Shown here: positions 47,424 to 59,213 of the stretch, piece after piece
Layout of the letters: each line of letters begins with the position of its first letter
How positions within the stretch are numbered: the stretch's first letter is position 1
Assembly (NCBI GenBank): GCA_918807975.1
Contig: OU964929.1
Coordinates: 18,865,197 to 18,929,196, forward strand
Reading direction: 5' to 3'
Length of the DNA stretch: 64,000 bases
Source of the DNA: Aplidium turbinatum
Lineage: Eukaryota > Chordata > Ascidiacea > Aplousobranchia > Polyclinidae
Translations under genes and position numbers: made by a program
The notes under the pieces: model-generated
What the model was told of the DNA's origin: nothing
Seen by the model: the letters and a program-made list of their open reading frames with translations, nothing else
Databases searched by the model: none

Positions 47424-50003
47424 ATGTCTACACTCGGTGGCGACAGGGACTCGACCGCCGTCGACTCGACTGAGTTTAAGCCTGATGGTGTTCTTTGCGG
47501 TCGGGCAGGCCATTCTGGGGAGGGACCCAGTAACGATGAGGCTAAGTCAGTTCGAGAGGCCAGGCATCTTAGAAGGGATATTTTGACTCAAATTGGGGAA
47601 CTTTCTGTAGCCCTAGATTCTTTGAGTGATAAGCAGGAACTGTTAATTTTTAGATCTAAGTTCTCTACTTTGGAAGAGGATTTACGGCATTTCCATGCTC
47701 TTTTGACTAAAATTTTTAACTCTGCAATCTTGGCAGAACTTCGTGATAGGGTAGATCCCGAATTTAACTCGTTAAAAAATAACTTCGAACAAAAAGAAAG
47801 TGAGTTCTCAGATATGTTGGATGCTGACATACATCCTGAGGATAGCGCCTCAAATGTAAGCACTAGGATGTCTACGAGTTCGTCTCGGATAGTGGCACAA
47901 ATTAACCTGCAGCTAAGACGAGAGGAGCTCCAGATACGAGCTGAGGCTGAAGCGAGAGCTGCTGAGGCCACCGCGAGAGCTGATGCCATACGAGCTGATG
48001 CCATACGAGCTGAGGCCGTACGAGCAGAGGCCGTCGCGAGAGCTGAAGCGAGAGCTGCTGAGGCCACCGCGAGAGCGGCTGAGTTTGCACTCAAAGACGC
48101 ACAGTTGAGGGCTGAACAACGTAAAGAGGTAGCTTTGGCTGAATATCGATCAGATGTGGGTTCCCGGCGTAGCTCCAAGAAGGGCTCTTCTAAGCATTCC
48201 AGAAGTGAACATCAATTACAGTTCAATTTACATAACCTTTTCCAGACGCCTGTTCAATCTGTAAGTGGACCAGTGCAATCCACACGTTTTCTAGCTGTTT
48301 CAGGAGGTCTCGGGGCCGCGGCTAAGGGTCTTCCGAAGGCTGTAGAGCCAAGGCCTGCGAATTATAGCCGAACTCCTCCCCCAGAGCGTACAGGTCACGG
48401 GGCCGCTATCAGAAGTAATGTCTTGCTCCCTTCACAGTTTTCTGCGCCGCTAGTTTTTGATCGCCCAGCTACACGTAATTTGGGTGGTTGTGAGAGGCGT
48501 ATCGCGTCTCCTGATTTTAACGTTTGTGAGGATCGTGATCGGGCTGTGCATGTGACTGAGCCCCACCAGCCCCTTAAGGGATATAGCTTGTCTTCTCCCG
48601 CTAAGTCGAGTTCTCAACAACAGGATTGCTTTTTTGAATACCAAAATAGTAGGACGTTTTTCGATAAGGCGGCCTTGATTGGTTACGATGGTAATAATAT
48701 GCCATTTATCTTCTTTAAAAATCGTGTTACGGCCTTAATGGCAGCTTCACCCTTCAAAGGAACTCGTTTGACTTTGTTACAAGCAGCTTGTGTTAGAACA
48801 GCTGCGCAAACGATTGCTAATTTGGTTTCCGACACTCCTGGCTTGTCAGAAGAAGACAGGATAGAAATGTCGTTAGCTCGCTTGTCCCAGCGTTTTGGGG
48901 TTCGTGGAGGTCTTTTCGCCGAACCGGAAATTAGAAAGTATCGCTATGGTAGCAAATTGACTTCGACCTCTTCCAGTGATCTGAAAGAGTTTAAAGATGA
49001 ATTGTCGCAGTGTCTGCTTTACGCGCAAGCTTATGGTCAGCGTGACAAATTGGAAGGACGTTTTGTTTTGGATTTGGCTAAGCGACTCCCGTTTGACGCT
49101 AAGCAGCGTTATCTTGACTTTTTAGGTGATCAGTATGGTGGTACTGATGAGCCTACTTTTCAGAGTTTGTTTGAATTTGTAGTACGGGAGGAAACGCGCA
49201 AGTCGACTGATTTTAGCATTATGCTAATGGGCGATTCTGGTGAGTCGCAGCATTTTAAAAAGTCTGGCAAAGGAAAATTGCCTTCATGTCCGGTTAGGCA
49301 GACGTCGGTAAAACCCCATCATAATGTGATTTCAGGGAGTTCGCAGTACTCGACTGCTGTTGGCGCACCGCGCGGTGGTGTGGCCAGACGTAGAGACATA
49401 CCGGCATGTTTTTATTGTTCGTCACGTGGTCAAGTTGAATATCATTTTTTGTCTAATTGTAAAGAATTTTTGCGCTTGACACCTAAAGATCGGAGAGATG
49501 TCATTGTGAAAGCTGGCAAATGCTTGAATTGTTTGCGCCAGCATATGGTTAGGGATTGCGTTCATGCAAACAACTGTCGTAAGTGTGGGCCTAACAACGA
49601 TAGGAAACACTATTTTCTTCTGCATGATTTTTATGTGACGTCACGTGATTCTCTGGATTCGATTGGCAAAGATGATGCTGGTGCCAGAGTTCCTGTGCGT
49701 AATGTTAAGATTGGAAATGTTAAAGCAGCTTTTAACCGCGTTACTGCTGCTCGTGTTTTGAATCCAATAACTGGCAAATCGAAGTTGGTGTATTGTCAGC
49801 ATGATCCTGGTTCGCAGTTGACGTTTGTTTCGAGTGATTTGGTGGGCGAACTTGGCGTTAAACCGTATGATCAAGCGTCGTTTAAAATGGATACTCTGGC
49901 TGGTCAGAAACCTACTTGTGCTGACCTTGTTAAACTCAACATTCAGTCGTTAGAGACGAATGAACTGTTTTGTGATATAACTTCGGTGATTAATCCAGCT
50001 TGA
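47424..50003 (+). CDS. BEL/Pao gag-protease region (fossil element)
   Basis: This is an open frame of 859 codons. The first ~150 residues are helical. Residues ~165-235 are an Ala/Glu/Arg-rich coiled coil made of short repeats (RAEAVRAEAVARAEARAAEA-like). A DUF1759-type Gag core follows, then Cys/His zinc-binding knuckles (CFYCSSRG, CLNCLRQH, CRKCG) and an aspartic-protease-like DPGSQLTF. This order is that of BEL/Pao Gag-Pol proteins. It belongs to a broken element and is reported as a fossil. Confidence 0.85.
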   Translation: MSTLGGDRDSTAVDSTEFKPDGVLCGRAGHSGEGPSNDEAKSVREARHLRRDILTQIGELSVALDSLSDKQELLIFRSKFSTLEEDLRHFHALLTKIFNSAILAELRDRVDPEFNSLKNNFEQKESEFSDMLDADIHPEDSASNVSTRMSTSSSRIVAQINLQLRREELQIRAEAEARAAEATARADAIRADAIRAEAVRAEAVARAEARAAEATARAAEFALKDAQLRAEQRKEVALAEYRSDVGSRRSSKKGSSKHSRSEHQLQFNLHNLFQTPVQSVSGPVQSTRFLAVSGGLGAAAKGLPKAVEPRPANYSRTPPPERTGHGAAIRSNVLLPSQFSAPLVFDRPATRNLGGCERRIASPDFNVCEDRDRAVHVTEPHQPLKGYSLSSPAKSSSQQQDCFFEYQNSRTFFDKAALIGYDGNNMPFIFFKNRVTALMAASPFKGTRLTLLQAACVRTAAQTIANLVSDTPGLSEEDRIEMSLARLSQRFGVRGGLFAEPEIRKYRYGSKLTSTSSSDLKEFKDELSQCLLYAQAYGQRDKLEGRFVLDLAKRLPFDAKQRYLDFLGDQYGGTDEPTFQSLFEFVVREETRKSTDFSIMLMGDSGESQHFKKSGKGKLPSCPVRQTSVKPHHNVISGSSQYSTAVGAPRGGVARRRDIPACFYCSSRGQVEYHFLSNCKEFLRLTPKDRRDVIVKAGKCLNCLRQHMVRDCVHANNCRKCGPNNDRKHYFLLHDFYVTSRDSLDSIGKDDAGARVPVRNVKIGNVKAAFNRVTAARVLNPITGKSKLVYCQHDPGSQLTFVSSDLVGELGVKPYDQASFKMDTLAGQKPTCADLVKLNIQSLETNELFCDITSVINPA

Positions 50004-50066
50004 GCTGACGATGTTAAAACTTTACCGCATAAGCAGGACTTAAGTGGTTTTCGTCATTTTCATGAC

Positions 50067-51400
50067 GTGAATATGTTTCATTTGAATGATTGTAGTACTG
50101 TAGATGTACTGATTGGAAACGACAACGCTTATTTGATGTGTGCTAAAGAAGAGCGTGTTGGTGAAAATCGTAGTGAACCGCATGCTTTGCTCACTCCTCT
50201 CGGTTGGTTGGCTTGTGGTGGTAAGTCACCCTTAGATGAAAGCGTTGCTAACGTGTGCAGAGTGCAAACGTCTTCAGAGTCGGATGTCATCTCTAGCTTT
50301 CAGCGTAAAATTGAGTCTCGTGATATGGAAATAGCAGACCTGAATAAAGTCATTCAGTATTTGACCTTGCAAAATGAAACCTGTGAATTGTCTCGCAATG
50401 ATATTTTGGCTAGAGAACTTGTTGAACCGAATATTGAGTTGAAAGATGGTCGATTTGAGATACCTGTACCGTTGAAGGAAGATATTGATTTACCTAACAA
50501 TATTGTGTTGGCGTCAGATAGAGCTGCTGCTTTAAGGAAGAAGGCTTTAAAACAAACTGAACTTCGTGATTTCCTTACTGACACCATGAAAGATCTTAAA
50601 GCTGATGGCTATATTGAGCGTGCTGGTGAAGCAGGAAATGTCAAGGGATTTGAATGGTATTTACCATACTTTGTGGCGTCACAATTAAAAAAGCGCATTG
50701 TTTACGATGGCAAGTCTGAATTTCGAGGAACTTGTGTAAATGATGTAATGTTTTCGGCTCTTGACTTGTTAAACCCTCTGGTAGATGTCTTGGCTAGATT
50801 TCGGCTTGAAAGATTTGGTTTCATGGCTGATGTGACCAAATACTTTTTTCACATTTTGGACTCTTCAGTACGTAAGCCCAATTTCATTGAACTGCTTACG
50901 TACACCAGCAGTGCCGTTCGGATCGTGAACGAACGCCCTTTGGTACCTTTGAGTGACGACCCTAGGGATTTTACTGTCATCACCCCTGCCTCACTTTTGA
51001 CCCCATACTTAGACCCATACTGTGCTGTTGGGCAACCACATGATCGTGACCAACTAAGAAGGGATTATCGGTTCAATTTGTCACTTTCTCAGCAGTTTTG
51101 GAGCAAATGGATAGATTTTTACTTGCCAGGGCTTCAGGGCCGGAAAAAATGGTTGAAAATGGCCGAGAATTTGGAGCCTGGTCAACTTGTAGTGGTGGGT
51201 TCTCTCCAAGACATTGGTAAACGTGGGAAGTATTAACTTGGGAGGGTGCATGAGGTAGTTCCACAAATTAGGAAAGGGAAGCCTGTGGTTCGTAGAGCTA
51301 AAGTTGCCGTCTGCAACTATGATGAGAGTACGGGGAAAGTGAAAGTAGACTACGTGTTGAGGGATATTTCATGCCTCGCCCCCGTAAAGAACACCTAAGT
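50067..51400 (+). pseudogene. BEL/Pao pol remnant (fossil element)
   Basis: Parts of the reverse-transcriptase region and the carboxy-terminal integrase-associated region (DUF5641-like) are recognisable. Pol is much shorter than in intact relatives, and the element is broken. Confidence 0.8.
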
Positions 51401-51706
51401 GTTACGGTTTGAACCTGGTTTTGTCTGCGGTGGCCGACCCTTGTCTGAGCCCAGAACAGTCGGTTGTTATCGCAACCATTGTATATAGCGTCATTTTAGC
51501 GTGTACCTATGGTATCAATTTCATGTATTGTCGTGTATTATTCGTATTGTTGTTCATTCTTTGCATGCCCTTTGTATTTACGTATTAACTTAAACGTGAG
51601 TGATTTAAACAATTTGTGTATCGTGTGTTTTTATTCATTGGCTCACAATTGTCGTCAATTCTTTTTTAGTTATGCCATGCTAGACTGTCATAACTAGGGG
51701 CCGCTA

Positions 51707-52158
51707 TGTTCCCGACAATTTTGTTCACCAAATCAAACGTCATAAAAAAACCGTTATGGTCTACTTAACCTAGCTGGCATCTTACGTCATGGAAATTGCT
51801 AGAAAATGTCCAAATATTGCACCATCGGTCGTAAGACCTGATGAAATATTGCATCACTACCTTTGAACACCGGTTTGAATTGCGTGGCAATGTCTTTCAT
51901 TATTGCGTCACAGTTACTGTCTACGTGCATTTGAGATATCGCAAATTATTCTAGTCATTCGTGAAATGGTTGCTTGAGAGTTAGTCGCAGATTTAACTGT
52001 TTGCTTGGTGCTTACTAGCTGGACAAATTTTCCGTCTTTTATCTAAGTAGTTTGTATTGTAGTGACAGTTTTTAGAGGCGTACGGTGTTGCGTCCCATTT
52101 TCGATAGCCGCGGGCTAATTTTACAGGAATACACTTTTGAATAGACGTTTCAAAAGAG
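51707..52158 (+). repeat. Right LTR of the BEL/Pao element, first part
   Basis: It is preceded by a purine-rich tract (AGGGG). It continues at 53881-53980 after the inserted LINE. Confidence 0.85.
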
Positions 52159-53880
52159 AGTTTTATGCCAACTCAAGATCCCCAAAATTTGGAGACGAGC
52201 CAAAGTAGTCGCGATCCCTAAGCCTCATAAGCCACAAGAGGATCCGAAGAGCTATCGACCTATATCTCTTCTCTGCATCCCTTTTAAAATCTTCGAACGT
52301 CTTATCTACACTCGAGTCGAACCAATTATAGACCCACTCTTGCCCCGGGAGCAAGCTGGTTTTCGACGTGGAAGATCTACTGTGGACCAAGTCACTCTCT
52401 TGACTCAAGACATCGAAGACTGCTTTGAGGCAAAGAAGAAGGCTGGTGCTGTGTTTCTTGACCTCACAGCTGCATACGATACCGTATGGCACCAAGGCCT
52501 CACCTGCAAACTGCTCCGCCTGCTCCCGGACAGGCACATGGTCCGCATGATCATGGAGCTCGTTTACAACAGAAGCTTTACTCTCTCCACCGGAAGTGGT
52601 AAACCAAGCAGGTAACGACGCCTTAAGAATGGCGTCCCTCAGGGATCTGTCCTGGCCCCCCTTCTGTTTAACATCTACACCCACGACTTGCCAATCACGG
52701 TATCCGCAAAGTACGCCTATGCCGATGATTTGGCCATTCTACACTTGTCGAATCAATGGCAAACATTAGAAGGGACTCTAAACCAGGACATGTCGACACT
52801 TTCGGCATACCTCCAGAGATGGAGACTGAAGCTCAGCGAAACCAAAACAGTGACGACAGCCTTCCACTTAAACAACCGGGAAGCAAAGCGTGAGCTCAAG
52901 ATCAGCACCAATGGAAAAACCCTGCCCTTCTGCCCAAACCCTAAATATCTAGGGGTAGTCCTGGACAGGTCGCTCACTTACCGTCAACATTTGGAGTCAC
53001 TACGCAAAAAGATCTCAACACGCACAGCTTTGCTAAGGCGTCTGGCCGGCTCTGGCTGGGGAGCCGGAGTTGATACCCTGCGCATTGCCACCATCGCGCT
53101 AGTTCACGCTCCAGCAGAATACTGTGCACCTGTCTGGAGCCGCAGTGCCCACTGCCATCAAATCGACACTGCCATAAACGACGCCTTGCGTATCGTGACA
53201 GGATGCCTGCGACCTACACCATCGGAAAATCTCCCTGTCCTTGCAGGCATCCAACCAGCTGAGCTTCGTCGCGAAGAAGCCATCCTGTCTCTCTCTCGTC
53301 GCGCTACGAACCCAAACCACTTGCTCTAATCAAGTCTCTACGAGTCTGTGAACGAGAAACCTCGGCGACTGAAATCGAGACACCCATTTGTACGTGCCGC
53401 ACAACTCCTGATGAAAAGTGCTGAAGACCAATCCATCAGTGCGGCTACCTGGGCGGACCACCAATGGAGTTCGGAGTGGAAGAAGAACTCCTCAAGACTC
53501 CAAAGTTTCATCTCCGATACCAGCCACCACCCAACCGGAATGCATTTGCCAAGGAAGGCCTGGGTGCGGCTCAACCGCCTGCGTACTGGCGTCGGACTAT
53601 TTCGCTTCAACATGCACAAATGGGGGATGGCACCATCCGCGATCTGTGAGTGTGGCATGGAGGAACAAACCGTAGACCACACCATCTGTAACTGCGCCAT
53701 CTACCATGCGCCAAATGGTGTGCGTGGTCTGCGTGAATTGGATGACAAATCAATTCAATGGCTGCTCGACACCTGCCCAAACATCTAGACCGCGTCGCCG
53801 CCACTGCCCAAGGGTGGTAAAAGGCAGAGCCCCTCGACCCTTGAAGTGGCGAAGAACAAGGTTCAAACGAAGAAGAAGAA
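52159..53880 (+). mobile_element. 5'-truncated non-LTR retrotransposon (LINE) inserted in the right LTR
   Basis: Plus-strand frames encode reverse transcriptase from IPKPHKPQEDPKSYRPISLL through REQAGFRRGRSTVDQV, LDLTAAYDTVWHQGL, NGVPQGSVLAPLLFNIY and YAYADDLAIL (catalytic ADD) to a carboxy-terminal CECGMEEQTVDHTICNC zinc-like motif. A stop (KPSR-stop) and a frame change interrupt it. The 3' tail is (GAA)n (ACGAAGAAGAAGAAAAG). The flank AAAAGAG is present on both sides. The RT is of the jockey/CR1-like broad type; the clade is not certain. It is related to 57877-58995. Confidence 0.85.
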
Positions 53881-53980
53881 AAGAGTGTTTATTTTTCGGT
53901 CATTACATGCAGACGAACAGATTTGGGAATCTTATGTTACAATTTTCCCACGAAGAGATTATGGTTTACCGCTGTGACCA
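53881..53980 (+). repeat. Right LTR of the BEL/Pao element, second part
   Basis: It corresponds to the last ~100 bp of the left LTR (GTGTTTATTTTTCGGTCATT ... CTGTGACCA). Confidence 0.85.
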
Positions 53981-54005
53981 ATGCCATACAGTGCACATGG
54001 ACCAT

Positions 54006-54302
54006 TTAAATGTTTTTTTTTTCGCCAAAAGTGGCAGATCCAGGTGCGAAAGAGGCCGCTGCTCTCATTAATCCATACGTGTCGTCCATAAAGCGGCAGT
54101 TTATCTCCGTTATCTGCCTGTCAAGTATACAGTTCCACAGCGCCCTTAAAACCTCATTGCTCTTGACAGCCGACGGTTTTCCCAGCGTTGTGGTGACAAC
54201 AGACTTGTAAAACTTCGAAGACAGCTTGCGTTCACGAAAAGCAATCACGTCCCAGTTAGTTATCTTATGTTTTAATATCAGTTCTTCTGTCAGTTTAAGC
54301 AC
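54006..54302 (-). pseudogene. hAT transposase internal region (shell element)
   Basis: The ~98-codon open frame contains NWDVIAFRERKLSSKFYKSV and ALWNCILDRQITEINCRF, consistent with the middle of a ZMYM/DUF4371-type hAT transposase. It precedes, in transcription order, the carboxy-terminal region at 46385-46075. Its upstream side is interrupted by a SINE. Confidence 0.55.
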
Positions 54303-54622
54303 ATGTCGGCAGCAGTGGCCGAGTGGTTAGTGCGTTGAACTCGCAGTCGATAGCCTGCACGTTCGACTCCAGCCACCCGCACTTGCTGTTGTTTCTCTGG
54401 GCAAGAAACTTTACGATAATTGCCTCTACCCAGTGATCGATTTCGAGTAATGGGTAGTACCAAATTTAAGTCATAAGTAGAGCAGACAACCGGAAACAGA
54501 CATTGCCGTCGGCTGCAGCGTGGGTCAGGTGTACGTCGGAAGACGTCGGAAGACGTACACCGATGCATAGCGCTCAAGTCCGCTTTCCCGCAATGCAGGA
54601 TAAAGATAAACAAACAAACATC
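54303..54622 (+). mobile_element. SINE-A, copy 2
   Basis: The tRNA-like head has GTGGCCGAGTGGTTAGTGCG as A box and GTTCGACTCC as B box. The body matches 27108-27415 in reverse. A 12-bp internal duplication (ACGTCGGAAG, 54531-54553) is private to this copy. The tail is AAACAAACAAAC. Confidence 0.88.
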
Positions 54623-54624
54623 AC

Positions 54625-55185
54625 CAAAGTCACTGTAGATTTCAGTGTTTCAATCAGTGATACAGCCTGTCACACAAACTAATGAGATCTGCAGGCCCTT
54701 GGTGGCAAAATCGCTGTTTTCAAACTGTTTGCAAAAAGTAGGGATTGTAGATCATAGGGATGCGAAACTTCATCCGATTTTGGCTTATCCGCAACACTAG
54801 AAGGGTTACGTTTTTTTCTAATTTACAAAATATTTTACTTTTTGTGGGTTATATAAGAAGAGTTAAGTTGGTTTTAAAGTAATTTAAGGTTTTTAGTTGA
54901 AAGCAAGCCTGCAGTAAAGCGTAAAAAAATGTCAAATTGGCAATTGACCCTTCTAATGTTGAAGGAACAACGGAGTTGCGCGTCCCGTAATGTACCGTCC
55001 CTAGCAAAAAGTCACAAGTATGAAAACGAACTTTTTCGTTTGCATCTGCTGCTCTGCTTCTATTTTCGTTTGTCCACTGGTTTCGGAAAAGCTAGCCAGA
55101 GCCTCCAGTAATACATCAAGCAACTGCAATATCTTATCTTATGCACTTGGTTGTTCTAGAGTTAAACATTAATATGTTTTTTTTC
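54625..55185. other. Non-coding interior of the hAT shell
   Basis: No convincing coding remains. It is presumably the decayed 5' part of the hAT transposase and its leader. Confidence 0.4.
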
Positions 55186-55389
55186 ATGAATCTAATTTTG
55201 GGTGGGCCCAATGTCAATCTGGGTGGGCCTGTACCAATCAGGCCCACCCGGTAGATCCGCCCCTGTTATAGCCTGTCATCGTTGCAAAGCACAATCGTGC
55301 ACCTACCATAATAAATTAGTCTTGAGTTCCAAACGACTACTAGCCCAGTAATTACCTAGCCAATTTCTAATAATTACCAGCCAATTTTT

Positions 55390-56990
55390 CTCCTGCCTCA
55401 AGTTAGCAAATTATTTGAAAAGGTCATTCATATCAACAAGACCAGCTTTCTCAACAAATATTATGCTATTAGTGATTTACAGTCAGGGTTTAAAAACAAC
55501 CACTCAACAACCTAAAATGTTTCTAACTTGTAGGATAAATTGCACAATGCTCAATAATTAATAGGCTATACAATCTACGAGTTTTTTGGATTTAACGGAA
55601 GCCTTCGATACAGTAAATCATCATATCTCATCAAAAAATTATGGCATTCAACAATAAATAAACAAATTAGGCTACTATTATGTTATCTTTCTCAAAAAAA
55701 AAATTTCATGAACTATGAATAAGGCACCGAGTAGCCTAGGCCTATTGCTAGCGAAACATCACAAGGCTAGGTGTTGTGTTTTTCGTGCCACATTCCACAT
55801 TCCTAATCCACCCGGCAGGACTGAGCAACTGTTAAAGCACTCCAACTTGAAGAAATCACGCGGTTTCCAATGACTGCTTCGCAGCAATGAAGTTTATATC
55901 GTTTTTTCTGTCAAGAAATAACACAACATAAGACACTAGTCACAATTCAGCAAGCACAACAGTCGAACTGATAAACGTACCAAATTTGTTGACTAACAAT
56001 TCTCAATCCACTGTACGGTACACAAGTTCCACAGGTTGGCCAATGACGCACTGAATAAATAAATTTGCGATGTTACCTTTCACAATTATTACGTAGGCTA
56101 CCGTACAACCATAACGCTAGGCCAATAATCATTAGAAAACAAAGAAACGTGGCAATTCACTTGGTCTAGTTAAGATCGGTTTACGAAAATTAATTAACAT
56201 GAGGCTGACGAATTATTAAGTCAATAATTCAGTACCGGTTCGATCATACAATTCAGAAATAATAAACATACCGGTAGTATATATGACCGGATCAGTAATG
56301 CCAAATGATGCACTTGCACGCGAAGGATTCTATAGTGATTGACTCTGCAATATTTAAGTTTGAAGTATTAGCCTAACAACAATTTACGCACACCAGAGAT
56401 ACGTTACGTTTGTTTACGGTAGAAAGTCAACATTCAGTTATACAAAACGTTACTACATCACAAGTAGGCTCACCAGTAAGTTAAACTTAGAGAGATGGCA
56501 AAGCTGCAAATAAGGAAACAAACAGCCTACACGTAAACAGGTATTACCATAGCAGTTGTCAAACTTAAGTCCTGTAGAAATACATAATAGAGAAGCAGCT
56601 AACAAAGCATAAACATCAATCAATCAACTTTCAGTCACAAACTACAGTAACTATATAAGTTCGGCTAGCTGGCAAACTAGCACCAAACGAAAACGTCTCG
56701 AAAGTTCCATGGCAATCTTATGGTGAGTGTTGCCATTTGCAAACAGCGATAACATAACAATGAAGGGGAAACGACGCTAGGTGGTGAATACACAAATTAA
56801 CGGGAGTAATGCAGTAAAACGAAAGGCAGGCCTTTCAAGGACCTGTTGAAAATCTAACACTGGGTGCTAAGCCAACTTCTCTTTTTAGCTATATCAACGA
56901 TTTGCCTCACAGTGCGAAAATGAGTGTTAGGGTAAGCTGCTTGCAGATAATAGCCTACATTTTTTTGCTTCAGATAAAAATTAAAAGTTG
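55390..56990 (+). mobile_element. Old LINE relic in two pieces
   Basis: The stretch 55395-55690 encodes LPQVSKLFEKVIHINKTSFL, DLQSGFKNNHSTT and, in another frame, FDTVNHHI. The stretch 56850-56960 encodes SYINDLPHSAKMSVR. These are L2/CR1-type reverse-transcriptase landmarks in the right order. The ~1.1 kb between them (55700-56840) is unrelated unassigned DNA, either an insertion or a replacement. Many stops show great age. Confidence 0.6.
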
Positions 56991-57044
56991 CTCAGCAAAC
57001 AAAATAGCCTAACTCTAAATTATTTTAAAACATCTGATGGATCT

Positions 57045-57155
57045 TTATCATGGATCTTTATCCTCGGACTGACAAAGCCTTGATACTTAGGTTATTCTTG
57101 ATAGTTCGCATACTTGTGGTCTTGTGGAGGTTTTTGTTGAAAAAATGTGGCACGG
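57045..57155 (-). mobile_element. SINE-B tail fragment
   Basis: It contains the SINE-B tail phrases (in plus sense, TATCCTCGGACTGACAAAGC and ATAGTTCGCATACTTGTGG). It lacks the head. Confidence 0.6.
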
Positions 57156-57613
57156 AAAACTAGTAAATTCATAAAATTTTGTTGTTTAAAATTTTGTCCC
57201 ACTTATAGGCTACCCAGTCTCCCCTAAATAGTAATGTGTTCCCCTTAAAAAAAAATAGAAAAAACATGCAATTATTCTGTGTCCATGGAAACTTTTTGTT
57301 TGCTTCGCATGCTTAACCCTCTGTCCACCGTGGGGTCCAATAGACCCCAAAACAAATTTCGCTCTGCGATTTCTAAAGACATAGCCTATAGCAGGTGCGA
57401 TTTTGATATACCTTGACTTTTCACAGCTTTGCTTGGTCTTTAGGAAAATGTAATAATTATTGATCTCATGCAAAGATTTGTTGCATAGAACAAAATAATA
57501 GCATCCGAGCCTGCTGTATTCGAAGTAATGTTGTATTGCAACAGCACCAAAAGTGGAGTCCACACACTTGACAAAATGGTTAAAACAAACACTTCCAAGA
57601 GAATGACTAGATA

Positions 57614-59213
57614 CAGGGGTCCGCAAATACTTTTTGGTGCAACCCAAAAAGCAATCGTTCAAAGTCTTCGCGACCCAAACGTTTCGGAAGCATATAATTT
57701 TGCGCAAAACACTTTGCAAATTAATATCAATTCCAATACGGTCGTCCCCACTTATTAAGGCCACATCGGGACCGGACGATTTTGGCTGCGGGAGACAATT
57801 TTCTACCACTCCTATACCTTCAGTAATTCCGGAATGGACCAAATTGAGCTTAATAAGCGGGTGGACCTATTAACCGTGCGCTTCGTCGTCGTGCAAGCCT
57901 CTGGGGCCGAGGGTCTACTCTATCCTTTTACCAGCCCAGAATCAAGATGTTCCCAGACTACACTGGAAGGCTATTAGAGAGCAGCCAGTATTTAGTTTCA
58001 TCATCCATGACACGCAGACCTTCCACTCCGTTAGTTGGCTTGAAGATGGTACAGTTATTGATGATGTGGTCTGCAGTCTGTTCCTCGGCACCACATTCAC
58101 AGGAGGAGGAAGAGGCCAATTCCCCAATGGCGCATGGTTGACCGGAAAAACCCGACGCCCGTACGAAGACGGTTGAGGCGCACCCATGCTTGTCTTTGTG
58201 ATGTCAGGCCGATGGGGCATGTGTCGGCGTTGGGGATAAACGAATGAAGTCCGGTGGTACTTGACTTCCTTTCAAAATTCCATTTATAGTCCGCCCAAGT
58301 AGCTGCAGAGATGAAGTTCATCTGCTGCGTTGATCAGAAGTTGAGCGGCTGGCACGAATGGTTGTCTTGACTTCAGTCGACTGGGGTGCTGGTTTGGGGA
58401 AGCAGAGATCTTGTGGTGGAGAAGATGGTTAGGCTTTAGTGCCCGTCGGCTAAGAAACAGAGTGGCTTCTTTGTGACGAAGCTCAGAACGTTGGATGCCA
58501 GCGAGAATGGCAAAATTATCCAATGGTGTGGGACGCATGCATCCGGTAACTGTGCGCAGGGCGCTGTTTATGGCAGTGCCGATGTTATGGCAGTGTGCAC
58601 TGCAGCACCAAACAGGTGCACAGTACTCTGCTGAAGAGTAGACAAGGGCTAAGGCTGCTATACGCAAAGTGTCAGCCCTCGCCCCCCAGCTGTGACCTGC
58701 CAGGCGCTTGAGTAGTGCAGCGTGGGATGTCATTTTCTTGCGCAGTGACACCAAATGGTGGCGGTATATGTACGATCTGTCTAGTGTCACCCCAAGATAT
58801 TTTGGTTCGGGGCAGAAGGTCAGAGGTTTTCCATTGTTCTGAACATGTAGATCACGATCAACTTCCCGACTGTAGGCTATAGGTGGAAAGCTGCCGCCAA
58901 AGTTTTGTTTTCGCTAAGTTTCCGTCGCCAGTTCTGGAGATAGCCTAAGCTGAGAGAGTTTTCATGTCCTGGCTCAAGCTGTCTTCCAGGCTATATATAT
59001 AACCGTGGGCTTAACTACTGTACTACAATCGAAAGTATAAATTTTCTTGTAGCCTACCAAATTGTACGAAACTCAGCACATCAAAGACTATATGATTGTA
59101 TTTATTTTTGCCATACAAGTTATATTTATGGTAATTTTAAACCGTTTTGCGACCCACTGTGAATGGTCTCGCGACCCAAATTTGGGTCGCGACCCAGTAT
59201 TTGCGGACCCCTG
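57614..59213. mobile_element. hAT element (CAGGGGTCCGCAAATACT ends) inside the piggyBac relic
   Basis: The inverted ends CAGGGGTCCGCAAATACT are flanked by GACTAGA on both sides (57605-57611 and 59214-59220). Non-autonomous; its interior is mostly a LINE insertion. Confidence 0.8.
57877..58995 (-). mobile_element. LINE of the same family as 52159-53880, inside the hAT element
   Basis: Minus-strand frames read MKTLSA (58960), MTLDRSYIYRHHLVSLRKKM (58790), SSAEYCAPVW and CECGAEEQTADHIINNC, each aligned in order with the 52-53 kb copy. The (ACG)n-type 3' tail is at 57877-57895. Only the 3' third of the ORF is present, in several frames. Confidence 0.8.

Larger units (their letters stand above)
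46391..53980 (+). mobile_element. BEL/Pao LTR retroelement, broken, 5-bp TSD
   Basis: Two 547-bp terminal repeats (TGTTCCCGACA ... CTGTGACCA) bound a gag-pol-type interior. They are flanked by the 5-bp repeat ATGCC (46386-46390 and 53981-53985), as usual for BEL/Pao. The right repeat is split by a LINE (52159-53880). The two terminal repeats differ at only about two positions in the parts compared, so insertion was recent. The gag region looks long and open, but pol is incomplete; the element is a fossil with a few breaks. It lies inside the hAT shell. Confidence 0.88.
45917..55265 (-). mobile_element. 9.3-kb hAT shell containing a BEL/Pao element, a LINE and a SINE (8-bp TSD)
   Basis: The ends CAGTGGCGGAT(T/C) ... 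ATCCGCCCCTG are flanked by identical TTATAGCC (45909-45916 and 55266-55273). Both ends carry a GGGTGGGCC motif. Its own transposase (minus strand) is represented by 54006-54302 and 46075-46385. Without the inserted elements the shell would be ~1.4 kb, so it was already internally reduced or has lost coding sequence. Confidence 0.85.

Noticed and set aside
47588-48178. 196-codon Ser/Ala-rich open frame on the minus strand
   Set aside because: It is the antisense shadow of the Ala/Glu/Arg-rich coiled coil of the BEL/Pao gag region.
52163-52684. 173-codon open frame on the minus strand
   Set aside because: It is antisense to the LINE reverse transcriptase.
54305-54378. Functional tRNA gene
   Set aside because: The tRNA-like sequence is the head of a ~310-bp SINE with a second copy at 27 kb; no intact cloverleaf or terminator was seen.
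57210-57842. 210-codon open frame on the minus strand
   Set aside because: It crosses the piggyBac end, the piggyBac coding strand and the start of a hAT element. No protein motif fits, so it is a chance frame.
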